From positions 1 to 10,989 of the forward strand of contig JBHJIZ010000092.1 in assembly GCA_050043005.1 (NCBI GenBank): DNA of 10,989 bases, written 5' to 3'. Numbering within the stretch: the first letter of the stretch is position 1; each line of letters opens with the position of its first letter. The notes under the pieces are model-generated. The model was given only the letters and a program-made list of their open reading frames with translations, was not told the origin of the DNA and ran no database searches. Positions 1-6,565 of this stretch are shown here, one piece after another. Source of the stretch: Thermohalobaculum sp050043005. GTDB taxonomy: Bacteria > Pseudomonadota > Alphaproteobacteria > Rhodobacterales > Rhodobacteraceae. The position numbers and the translations under genes are program-made.

Positions 1-45
1 CCCATCGAACCTGATCCGGGCAGTGACGGCGTAGGGAACGGGCTT
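1..45 (+). promoter_or_regulatory. TPP riboswitch (thi box), 3' half only, cut by the window edge
   Basis: The first bases contain the conserved 3' part of the thiamine pyrophosphate riboswitch: GAACCTGATCCGG at 7-19, a short P5-type loop, then CGGCGTAGGGAA at 28-39. CCGG at 16-19 and the CGG at 28-30 can form the P5 stem. The 5' half (the CTGAGA box and P2/P3 arms) lies outside the window. It sits about 45 bp ahead of thiD, so it should lower expression of the thiamine operon when TPP is plentiful. No terminator with a T run is visible between it and the thiD start, so control of translation start is more likely than premature termination; this last point is inference. Confidence 0.9.
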
Positions 46-80
46 CATTTGTAAGACCAGACCGCGCGGCTGCCTATTGT

Positions 81-86
81 GGAGGG
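81..86 (+). promoter_or_regulatory. Ribosome binding site fixing the thiD start
   Basis: GGAGGG lies 4 to 5 bases before the GTG at 91. The in-frame GTG at 79 overlaps the upstream side of this site and has no comparable site of its own, so 91 is the better start. If the riboswitch controls translation, this is the element it would be expected to mask. Confidence 0.6.
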
Positions 87-90
87 CGGC

Positions 91-888
91 GTGACTGCGA
101 TCGCATTGACCATTGCGGGCTCTGACAGCGGAGGTGGGGCTGGAATCCAGGCAGACCTCAAGGCGTTCTCGGCGCTCGGTGTCTATGGCGCGTCGGTCAT
201 CACGGCGATCACCGCTCAGAACACGCAAGGCGTCACGGCAGTGCACGAGGTTCCGGCCGAGATCGTGCGCGCACAGATCGATGCCGTGCTGAGCGATATC
301 GAGGTTGGTGCCATCAAGATCGGCATGCTGTTCTCGCCGGCGATCATCGTCCAGGTGGCACAGGCACTGACCAAGTGCGATATCCCGGTTGTTCTGGACC
401 CTGTGATGATCGCGAAGTCGGGCGACGCGCTCTTGCAGGACGAGGCTGTCAGTGCGCTGATCTCGGATCTAGGGCCACAGGCTGATTTGCTGACACCCAA
501 CCTGCCAGAAGCCGCGCGAATGTTAGGCGAAGATGCAGCCGCGACGACGGTTGAAGCCGAACGGCAGGGCAGGGCGCTGATCGGACGGGGCGCGCGGGCC
601 GTTTTGATGAAAGGCGGGCACGGGACCGGCGAGACCTGTGTCGATCTGCTCGTCACGCAGCACGGATGCGTGGAGCTGACCGCACCGCGGCGTCAGACCA
701 GGAACACCCACGGCACGGGCTGCACGCTATCTTCGGCCATCGCGGCTGGCCTCGCCAAGGGTGAAGATCTGGAAAAGGCGGTTCGCTCGGCACACGCCTA
801 TTTGCAACGGGCCATCAGCGCTGCGGATGGCCTGAAGATCGGCCATGGTCACGGTCCTGTGCATCACTTCACCGGGGTCTGGGTCTGA
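91..888 (+). CDS. thiD: Hydroxymethylpyrimidine/phosphomethylpyrimidine kinase ThiD
   Basis: Cytoplasmic ribokinase-fold kinase that phosphorylates HMP to HMP-P and then to HMP-PP, the pyrimidine donor for ThiE. The GTG start at 91 gives 265 residues, the normal length. Family motifs are all present: IAGSDSGGGAGIQADLKAF near the N-terminus (HMP and phosphate binding), LDPVM at about 102-106, TPN at about 135-137, MKGGH at about 173-177, and the anion-hole motif THGTGCTLSSA at about 206-216, with the catalytic Cys at about 211. It is the first gene after the TPP riboswitch and its stop codon overlaps the thiO start by one base (TGATG). Since the kinase acts both on ThiC-made HMP and on HMP released by TenA, it links the salvage genes downstream to thiamine synthesis. 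No oddities seen. Confidence 0.96.
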   Translation: MTAIALTIAGSDSGGGAGIQADLKAFSALGVYGASVITAITAQNTQGVTAVHEVPAEIVRAQIDAVLSDIEVGAIKIGMLFSPAIIVQVAQALTKCDIPVVLDPVMIAKSGDALLQDEAVSALISDLGPQADLLTPNLPEAARMLGEDAAATTVEAERQGRALIGRGARAVLMKGGHGTGETCVDLLVTQHGCVELTAPRRQTRNTHGTGCTLSSAIAAGLAKGEDLEKAVRSAHAYLQRAISAADGLKIGHGHGPVHHFTGVWV

Positions 889-1883
889 TGGACAGTGTCT
901 CGGTCATAGGGGCGGGCGTCGTCGGGCTGTGCGTAGCGGCGGAACTGACCCGGCGCGGGGTGCCGGTGCGCCTTCATGACCGTTACGCGGCGCCCGGCGT
1001 ACACGCCTGTTCGTGGTGGGCTGGTGGAATGCTTGCGCCGTTCTGCGAAGGCGAGAGCGCCGAGGAACCAGTCGTGCGACTGGGGCAGAGCGCGGCGGAT
1101 TGGTGGGTGAGCCACGGAGTTCAAGTCACGCGCGCAGGTTCGCTGGTTGTGGCTCTGGGACGGGACATGCGTGAACTCGACCGATTTGCGCGCCGGACGT
1201 CGGATCACGAGATGATCGGACCTGACGAACTCGCTGAATTGGAGCCGGACCTTGCCGGACAGACCAGAAGAGCACTGTTTTTCGCCGATGAGGCGCATCT
1301 GAATCCGCGGACCGCGTTGATCACCTTGCGGGATGATTTGGCGGATCGGCATGTGCGTATCGAGATGCAAACGCCTTCTGCATCCGGTGTGGCTGTGGAC
1401 TGCCGCGGTCTGGCGGCACGAGACGCGCTCGCGGATTTGCGCGGCGTCAAGGGTGAGATGCTCGTCATCCGCTGCCCGGATGTCGAACTGTCCCGTCCGG
1501 TCCGGTTGCTGCATCCGCGCATTCCGCTCTACATCGTGCCGCGCGGCGAGGGGGTCTACATGCTGGGCGCCACCGTTATCGAGGCGACCGAGCGTACGAG
1601 GATCACGGCGCGTTCGATGCTCGAGATGCTGTCTGCAGCTTATGCTCTGCACCCGGCATTTGGCGAAGCCGAGATCTTGGAAATCGGCGTCGATGCCCGA
1701 CCGGCCTTTCCAGACAATCTGCCCCGAATACGGCGTCACGGTCAGACGATATACGCCAACGGTCTTTACCGGCACGGGTTTCTCATGGGCCCAGCCGTCG
1801 CAACCCAGGTTGCCGATCTGATCACAGGTGGCATCCGACCGGAGTTTATGGATGAGGATCACCCTGAACGGGGAGCCGCGTGA
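888..1883 (+). CDS. thiO: Glycine oxidase ThiO (FAD-dependent)
   Basis: DAO-family flavoenzyme that oxidises glycine to dehydroglycine (iminoacetate), the C2-N unit of the thiazole ring, using O2; this is the aerobic alternative to ThiH. The N-terminal Rossmann motif is GAGVVG (residues 8-13), followed by an acidic residue ending the second strand (LHD, 29-31) for FAD ribose binding. SWWAGGMLAPF (about 42-52) is the usual ThiO segment after the FAD fold. YRHGF near residue 295 holds the Arg expected to bind the substrate carboxylate. At 331 residues it is shorter than the roughly 370-residue Bacillus enzyme; the shortening appears to be in the middle, before VKGEML. The ATG overlaps the thiD stop, and the 3' end overlaps thiS by 32 bp in another frame. 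The adjoining thiS and thiG favour ThiO over a general D-amino acid oxidase. Confidence 0.93.
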   Translation: MDSVSVIGAGVVGLCVAAELTRRGVPVRLHDRYAAPGVHACSWWAGGMLAPFCEGESAEEPVVRLGQSAADWWVSHGVQVTRAGSLVVALGRDMRELDRFARRTSDHEMIGPDELAELEPDLAGQTRRALFFADEAHLNPRTALITLRDDLADRHVRIEMQTPSASGVAVDCRGLAARDALADLRGVKGEMLVIRCPDVELSRPVRLLHPRIPLYIVPRGEGVYMLGATVIEATERTRITARSMLEMLSAAYALHPAFGEAEILEIGVDARPAFPDNLPRIRRHGQTIYANGLYRHGFLMGPAVATQVADLITGGIRPEFMDEDHPERGAA

Positions 1884-2049
1884 CGTGACCGCCGCGCGCC
1901 TGACCGACTTGTTAGACGAACTTGGTTTTGGCGATGCCCGCGTGGCGACGGCAGTGAACGAGCAGTTCGTCGCTGTCGCTGACCGGGCGGGTGTGATCGT
2001 TGCCGAGGACGACCGGTTGGAAATCGTTGCACCGATGCAGGGGGGCTGA
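1852..2049 (+). CDS. thiS: Sulfur carrier protein ThiS
   Basis: Small ubiquitin-fold protein of 65 residues that carries sulfur as a C-terminal thiocarboxylate to ThiG. It begins MRITLNGEP, continues through the beta-grasp pattern (VATAVNEQFV, then DRLEIVAPMQGG) and ends in the Gly-Gly that is adenylated by ThiF and then thiolated. The ATG at 1852 is chosen because GGAG at 1841-1844 lies 7 bases upstream and because the family starts at this point; an in-frame GTG at 1828 would add eight residues with no family match. The gene begins inside thiO, 32 bp before that gene's stop, so the two are probably translationally coupled. No thiF is present next to it in this window, so the activating enzyme must be supplied from elsewhere. 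Confidence 0.93.
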   Translation: MRITLNGEPRDVTAARLTDLLDELGFGDARVATAVNEQFVAVADRAGVIVAEDDRLEIVAPMQGG

Positions 2050-2052
2050 CCG

Positions 2053-2823
2053 GTGCGGGCTTTCTACGAAACCGAACTGACAAGCTCTTTGATGCTGGGC
2101 ACAGCAGGCTATCCGTCGCCCGCAATCCTGGCCAAGGCATTCAAGGCCTCTGGCGCTGGGGTGTGCACCGTGTCGCTGCGTCGTGAATCCGCCGGTGGTG
2201 CCGGTCAGGATTTCTGGGCGTTGATCCGTGAACTGGGCATCCCGATTCTGCCAAACACTGCTGGCTGTCATACGGTCAAAGAAGCCGTCACCACGGCGCA
2301 TATGGCGCGCGAGGTGTTTGATACGCCGTGGATCAAACTCGAGGTCATCGGGCATACCGATACGTTGCAACCGGATGTCTTCGCATTGGTCGAGGCTGCG
2401 CGCGTGCTCTTAGAGGACGGCTTCCAGGTTTTCCCATACACCACGGACGATCTGGTCGTTGGCGAGAAACTGCTCGCGGCCGGATGCGAGGTTCTGATGC
2501 CGTGGGGTGCGCCGGTCGGCTCGGGGCTCGGGCTGAACAACGAATACGCGCTGCGAGCGATGCGTTCCGAGTTTCCCGAGGTGCCTTTAGTGGTCGACGC
2601 GGGCATCGGTGTGCCAAGCCATGCGGCACGCGCCATGGAATTGGGCTTTGATGCCGTGCTGCTCAACACGGCCGTCTCGCAGGCGGGCGATCCGGCTCAG
2701 ATGGCGCGCGCCATGGCGCTGGCGGTCGAGGCAGGGCGCGCTGCGTTCCAAGCCGCCCCGATGGAGCCGCGCGACATGGCCGAGCCTTCAACACCCGTGA
2801 TTGGAAAGGCCTTTTTGTCATGA
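2053..2823 (+). CDS. thiG: Thiazole synthase ThiG
   Basis: TIM-barrel enzyme that condenses 1-deoxy-D-xylulose 5-phosphate, dehydroglycine from ThiO and sulfur from ThiS thiocarboxylate into the thiazole carboxy-phosphate. The 256-residue length is normal. The Lys of WIKLEVIG (residue 95) is the expected Schiff-base lysine for DXP. Further family motifs are SLRRES (41-46), LPNTAGC (66-72), FPYTTDD (about 127-133), MPWGAPVGSGLGL (about 150-162), VVDAGIG (about 180-186) and LLNTAV, the phosphate-binding end of the barrel. The start is GTG at 2053, three bases after the thiS stop, with a G-rich Shine-Dalgarno (GGGGG) inside the 3' end of thiS. Its last codons overlap thiE by ATGA, which suggests coupled translation. 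Confidence 0.96.
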   Translation: MRAFYETELTSSLMLGTAGYPSPAILAKAFKASGAGVCTVSLRRESAGGAGQDFWALIRELGIPILPNTAGCHTVKEAVTTAHMAREVFDTPWIKLEVIGHTDTLQPDVFALVEAARVLLEDGFQVFPYTTDDLVVGEKLLAAGCEVLMPWGAPVGSGLGLNNEYALRAMRSEFPEVPLVVDAGIGVPSHAARAMELGFDAVLLNTAVSQAGDPAQMARAMALAVEAGRAAFQAAPMEPRDMAEPSTPVIGKAFLS

Positions 2824-3422
2824 CCCAGCCGCTGGACCGGTTTTATCCGATCTTTGATTCTACGGAGTGGTTGGAGCTTTCCCTGCCGCTGGGCGTGCAA
2901 CTCGTGCAGCTCCGCATCAAGTCTCAGGACGAGGATCTGCTGTCCGAGGAGATCGCGACGGCCAAGGCCATGTGCTCTGAACACGGGGCACAACTGATCG
3001 TCAATGATCATTGGGAAATCGCGATCGAGGAAGGCTGCGACTACATCCACCTGGGCCAGGAGGATCTGGACGATGCCGATCTCGAGGCGATCCGCGCTGC
3101 GGGCTTGCGCCTTGGCGTCTCGACCCACGATCACGCGGAACTGGAGCGCGCGCTGTCGATCGACCCCGATTACATCGCACTGGGTCCGGTCTGGCCAACG
3201 ATCCTGAAGAAGATGGCATGGACCGAGCAGGGACTCGAGCGTGTCACCGAATGGAAGGAGATGATCGGCAACGTCCCGCTTTGCGCAATCGGTGGCTTGA
3301 CGCCGCAGCGCGCGTTGATGGCGTTCGATGCGGGTGCTGATTTTGCCGCCGTTGTGACCGACATCACGCTGAGTACCGATCCCGAAGCGCGCGTGCGCGA
3401 GTGGGTTGAGACCACCCGATAG
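2820..3422 (+). CDS. thiE: Thiamine-phosphate synthase ThiE, with an altered phosphate-loop motif
   Basis: TIM-barrel enzyme joining HMP-PP and thiazole phosphate to give thiamine phosphate. The 200 residues follow the enterobacterial-type ThiE layout: QLRIK (30-34), ND at 62-63, HLGQED (77-82), RLGVSTHD (97-104), ALGPVWPT (120-127), a C-terminal AIGGL (156-160) and VVTDI (178-182). It keeps the QGLERV segment after the diphosphate loop. One difference stands out: where ThiE usually reads PTxTKxM, this protein reads PTILKKM, so the second Thr is Leu 129. The neighbouring Lys 130 is kept. The gene overlaps thiG by ATGA and is followed by a 36-bp gap before thiY, the largest gap inside the operon. 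TenI, the thiazole tautomerase, is a relative; the intact diphosphate-side residues and the absence of a second ThiE-like gene here favour ThiE. Confidence 0.9.
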   Translation: MTQPLDRFYPIFDSTEWLELSLPLGVQLVQLRIKSQDEDLLSEEIATAKAMCSEHGAQLIVNDHWEIAIEEGCDYIHLGQEDLDDADLEAIRAAGLRLGVSTHDHAELERALSIDPDYIALGPVWPTILKKMAWTEQGLERVTEWKEMIGNVPLCAIGGLTPQRALMAFDAGADFAAVVTDITLSTDPEARVREWVETTR

Positions 3423-3458
3423 CCCGAGACACGAAGAACCAAGACAGACGGAGACACC

Positions 3459-4394
3459 ATGCGCCTTCTCGCCTTCTGCGCGGCCCTGCTGCTGGCCGCC
3501 CCTGCTCATGCTGCGGACAAGATGACCTTGCTGCTGGACTGGTTCGTCAATCCTGACCATGGACCGATCCTGATCGCCGAGGAGAAGGGCTATTTCGCCG
3601 AGCAGGATCTGGAGGTCGAGGTGATCGCGCCCGCCGATCCCGCGGAACCCCCGAAACAGGTCGCCGCCGGGAACGCCGATCTCGCGATCTCATACCAGCC
3701 GCAACTTCATCTGCAGGTGCATGAGGGTCTGCCACTGATCCGTGTCGGCACGCTTGTCGCGACGCCACTCAACTGTCTTCTGGTACTTGCGGACGGTCCG
3801 GTCCAGACGATCGCAGATCTGAAGGGCCGCAAGGTCGGCTTCTCCGTAGCTGGTGTCGAGGAAGCCTTGCTGGTCGCGATTCTCGGCCGTGCAGGTCTGA
3901 CGGTCGACGACATCGAGCTTATTAACGTGAACTGGTCGCTCTCGCCCTCGTTGATGTCGGGTCAAGTCGATGCGGTGATCGGCGCATTCCGGAACTTCGA
4001 GCTGAACCAGATGGAGATCGAGGACGTCCCCGGCCGTTGCTTCTATCTGGAGGAGGAAGGGCTGCCGTCCTACGATGAGCTGATCTATGTTGCCAACAAG
4101 GACAGTATGAACGCCGATATGATCCGGCGTTTTCTAGCCGCCACCGAGAAGGCCACCCAGTACATCATCAACCATCCGCAGGAGAGCTGGGAGATCTTCG
4201 CCGGGACATCTGCCGATCTGCGTGATGAGTTGAACGAGAAAGCCTGGGTCGACACGCTGCCGCGTTTCGCACTCCGTCCGGCGGCGGTCGAAGCCGGTCG
4301 CTACGCCCGGTTCGAGGCGTTCCTGAAGGACGCCGGCTTGATCCCATCGATAAACCCGGTTTCTGAGCTTGTCATCGACGTGACCGCTCAATGA
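3459..4394 (+). CDS. thiY: ABC transporter substrate-binding protein for a thiamine pyrimidine precursor (ThiY-like, NMT1/THI5 fold)
   Basis: Periplasmic binding protein of 311 residues. A signal peptide covers residues 1-18 (Arg at position 2, a hydrophobic Leu/Ala core, then AHA before the cut). The mature protein opens with MTLLLDWFVNPDHGPILIAE and then KGYF, the signature of the THI5/ThiY group, which binds pyrimidines such as N-formyl-4-amino-5-aminomethyl-2-methylpyrimidine (FAMP). It continues with AISYQPQ (about 77-83) and LKGRKVGFSV (about 122-131), typical of periplasmic binding proteins of the NMT1 group. GGAG lies six to nine bases ahead of the ATG. The stop codon overlaps tenA (ATGA), and ATPase and permease genes follow, so the transporter role is firm. 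FAMP, amino-HMP and HMP cannot be told apart from the sequence. Related nitrate/taurine binding proteins share the fold but not this context. Confidence 0.88.
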   Translation: MRLLAFCAALLLAAPAHAADKMTLLLDWFVNPDHGPILIAEEKGYFAEQDLEVEVIAPADPAEPPKQVAAGNADLAISYQPQLHLQVHEGLPLIRVGTLVATPLNCLLVLADGPVQTIADLKGRKVGFSVAGVEEALLVAILGRAGLTVDDIELINVNWSLSPSLMSGQVDAVIGAFRNFELNQMEIEDVPGRCFYLEEEGLPSYDELIYVANKDSMNADMIRRFLAATEKATQYIINHPQESWEIFAGTSADLRDELNEKAWVDTLPRFALRPAAVEAGRYARFEAFLKDAGLIPSINPVSELVIDVTAQ

Positions 4395-5071
4395 GTGCCC
4401 AGGACTACGGTGCGGCCTTCAAAGCGTGGCGGACAGCATCGCCCGATTGGGATGCCTATACACACCATGCGTTTGTGCAGGGGTTGGGTGACGGCACGCT
4501 GCCACGCTCGGCCTTCCTGCGCTACCTTGTTCAAGACTATGTCTTTCTGGTCCACTTCTCTCGGGCATGGGCGCTGGGCGTCGTCAAGGCCGAGACCCTG
4601 GACGAGATGAAGACCTGCGCCGCGACGGTTGACGGTCTGGTCAATCACGAAATGCAATTGCACGTGCGCACCTGTGCCGAGGCCGGGATCGACGAGGCGG
4701 CTTTGTTCAATGCGACTGAAGAGCAGGCTAACCTCGCCTATACGCGCTATGTGCTCGACGCCGGGTTTTCCGGCGATTTCCTCGACCTGCTGGCGGCTTT
4801 GGCACCCTGCGTTATGGGCTATGGCGAGATCGGAGCTCGCCTGAAGATCGAGGCGACATCTGATGCCTATCGTCCGTGGATCGAAACCTATGCGGGTGAT
4901 GATTACCAGCAGGTGTGCCGGAACGTCGGTCAGATGATTGATGATGCCCTGCGCCGGCGCGTTGCCGACGACTTCCAGGCGTCGCCACGATGGCATGCGC
5001 TGACGGAGCGGTTCGCTACTGCGACACGGCTCGAGGTCGGTTTCTGGAGCATGGGACTCGCTGGGACGTGA
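4391..5071 (+). CDS. tenA: Aminopyrimidine aminohydrolase TenA (thiaminase II family)
   Basis: All-helical enzyme of 226 residues that hydrolyses 4-amino-5-aminomethyl-2-methylpyrimidine to HMP in the salvage of degraded thiamine; it can also cleave thiamine. Visible family features are the RYLVQDY segment (44-50) with Asp 49, NHEMQLH (85-91), Y117 in NLAYTRYV, LAPCVMGYGEIG (137-148) with Cys 140 as the expected nucleophile, and EVGFW near the C-terminus with Glu 215 as the expected catalytic acid. The active-site Cys puts it in the TenA_C class. It overlaps thiY by ATGA and thiZ by GTGA, so it lies inside the transporter cassette. This suggests that import and hydrolysis of the pyrimidine are made together. 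If the imported form is formylated, a deformylase (YlmB type) is also needed, and none is present here. Confidence 0.93.
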   Translation: MSAQDYGAAFKAWRTASPDWDAYTHHAFVQGLGDGTLPRSAFLRYLVQDYVFLVHFSRAWALGVVKAETLDEMKTCAATVDGLVNHEMQLHVRTCAEAGIDEAALFNATEEQANLAYTRYVLDAGFSGDFLDLLAALAPCVMGYGEIGARLKIEATSDAYRPWIETYAGDDYQQVCRNVGQMIDDALRRRVADDFQASPRWHALTERFATATRLEVGFWSMGLAGT

Positions 5072-5817
5072 CGCCGCCGGCGCTCAGCGTCGACGGTGCA
5101 GCGTCGTTCCAAGGGCGCCAAGTGTTCGCGCCGCTGCATCTGGAAATTGAAGCAGCACGTTGGACCTGTCTCCTCGGACCGTCCGGTGTCGGCAAGACGA
5201 CCATACTGCGCTTGATCGCTGGGCTCGAGGACGGATGTGACTTCGATGGCGCGATCACAGCGACGGACGGTGAGCTGGTGTTCAACCGGGTTGCTTACAT
5301 GGCGCAAACCGATCTGTTGTTTCCGTGGTTGGATGTGCTGGGCAACACTCTGTTGGGGGCGCGGCTGCGCGGCGAACGATCGGATACGGACCGGGCGGAA
5401 GCCTTGATTGATCGTGTCGGATTGTCGGACGACATTTCAAAACGTCCGCACCAGCTATCGGGCGGGATGCGCCAGCGGGCAGCACTTGCCCGGACGTTGA
5501 TGGAGGACCGCCCGATCATTCTGCTGGATGAGCCGTTTTCGGCTCTCGACGCGCGCACGCGGGTCGAGATGCAGGATCTGGCTGCCGAACTGCTGTCAGA
5601 GCGCACAGTGCTGCTTGTAACCCACGATCCGGCAGAGGCGGCGCGCCTGGGGCACCGGATTCATCTGATGCAGAGCTACGGTCTTGTCGAGGTTCCCCCG
5701 CCTTCAACAGTGCCTATCCGCGCGTATGACGATCCGGATGTCTTCGCTTGTCAGTCCGAGTTGATGAGGATGTTGCGGTCACGCGATCCCCTCTTGGCTC
5801 GTGAGGGAAAGGACTAG
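5068..5817 (+). CDS. thiZ: ABC transporter ATP-binding protein ThiZ
   Basis: Cytoplasmic ATPase of the ThiXYZ pyrimidine importer. Starting at GTG 5068 it has 249 residues, with Walker A GPSGVGKTT (37-45), Q-loop Gln 80 in AQTD, ABC signature LSGGM (130-134), Walker B IILLDEP (150-156), D-loop SALD (158-161) and the H-loop His 186 in THD. All catalytic residues are intact. FPWLDVLGN after the Q-loop is typical of nitrate/taurine/ThiZ-type ATPases, where PWL is common. The frame is open up to 4990, but the stretch upstream of 5068 lies within tenA and has no ATPase similarity, and GTGA overlap with the tenA stop fits the operon's pattern. One base separates its stop from the thiX start. The segment after residue 190 is the usual accessory C-terminal tail. 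Confidence 0.92.
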   Translation: MTPPALSVDGAASFQGRQVFAPLHLEIEAARWTCLLGPSGVGKTTILRLIAGLEDGCDFDGAITATDGELVFNRVAYMAQTDLLFPWLDVLGNTLLGARLRGERSDTDRAEALIDRVGLSDDISKRPHQLSGGMRQRAALARTLMEDRPIILLDEPFSALDARTRVEMQDLAAELLSERTVLLVTHDPAEAARLGHRIHLMQSYGLVEVPPPSTVPIRAYDDPDVFACQSELMRMLRSRDPLLAREGKD

Positions 5818-5818
5818 G

Positions 5819-6565
5819 ATGATGTGGCGTCCCGTCCTCTCGGTCGGCCTCTCGATCTCGATCTTTTTGTGCGCCTGGCAGGTGCTCGTCTGGGCGACCG
5901 GCCTCAAACCCTTCTTGTTGCCCGGGCCACTGCGCGTGGCGAATGCCTTGTGGTCGAATCTCGATAGCATTGGCTGGCACGCGTTGATCACGTCGACCGA
6001 GATTCTCGCCGGGCTCGTCTTTGGTCTTGGCCTAGGCGTCGTGACGGCTATCCAGCTTGCGATGTCTCCTGCGGCGCGGATTCACGTCCGACCGGTTCTC
6101 GTGTTTTTGCAGGCTGTTCCGTTCTTTGCGCTCGCGCCGATCCTGACGTTCTGGATGGGTTACGGGATGGCTCCGAAAATCGTCATGGCCATGCTGATCA
6201 TCTATTTTCCGGTGACGTCATCTTTCTTCGATGGTCTGATGCGCACGCCACCTGGATACCTGGATCTCGCCCGCACGATGGGCGCGCCAGCGTGGTCGGT
6301 TCTGTGGCGGGTGCGTATTCCGTCAGCGGTCCCTGCGCTTGCCTCTGGTTTGAAGCTGGGGGCCGTGTTTACCCCAATCGGTGCGGTAATCGGCGAATGG
6401 GTCGGCGGCAGCGGTGCGGGACTGGGTTACCTGATGTTGCTGGCCAATGGCCGGGCAAAGATCGATCTGATGTTTGCCTGTGTGGTGATCCTCGCGGTGA
6501 TAACCGTACTGCTTTACTGGATCGCCGACCGGTTGGGAGAGTGGATGACCCGTCGCTTCAGTTGA
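5819..6565 (+). CDS. thiX: ABC transporter permease ThiX
   Basis: Inner-membrane permease of the ThiXYZ importer, 248 residues from the ATG at 5819. Hydrophobic segments are visible at about 7-27, 60-82, 93-113, 120-138, 180-195 and 217-237, consistent with six helices. The cytoplasmic coupling loop reads LDLARTMGAPAWSVLWRVRI (148-167) with SAVPAL after it, a clear EAA-type motif of BPD_transp_1 permeases in which Glu is replaced by Asp. AAGGA at 5809-5813 is a suitable ribosome site 5 bases ahead; an ATG at 5822 is an equally readable alternative and a GTG at 5801 would run into thiZ. It is the last gene of the operon, and its final 8 bp overlap the end of the convergent gene on the other strand. 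Neighbours decide the substrate assignment. Confidence 0.9.
   Translation: MMWRPVLSVGLSISIFLCAWQVLVWATGLKPFLLPGPLRVANALWSNLDSIGWHALITSTEILAGLVFGLGLGVVTAIQLAMSPAARIHVRPVLVFLQAVPFFALAPILTFWMGYGMAPKIVMAMLIIYFPVTSSFFDGLMRTPPGYLDLARTMGAPAWSVLWRVRIPSAVPALASGLKLGAVFTPIGAVIGEWVGGSGAGLGYLMLLANGRAKIDLMFACVVILAVITVLLYWIADRLGEWMTRRFS

Noticed and set aside
864..1862. 332-codon open frame on the - strand across thiO
   Set aside because: It is fully antisense to a clear ThiO gene, and its protein is rich in Arg, His and Gln with no recognisable motif; such frames are common opposite GC-rich genes.
2697..3560. 287-codon open frame on the - strand across thiG, thiE and thiY
   Set aside because: It crosses three genes with strong family motifs and shows no domain, ribosome site or sensible context.
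4990..5067. Longer N-terminus of ThiZ beginning within tenA
   Set aside because: The 26 extra residues do not look like an ABC ATPase and the GTG at 5068 overlaps the tenA stop in the pattern used by the other genes of the operon.
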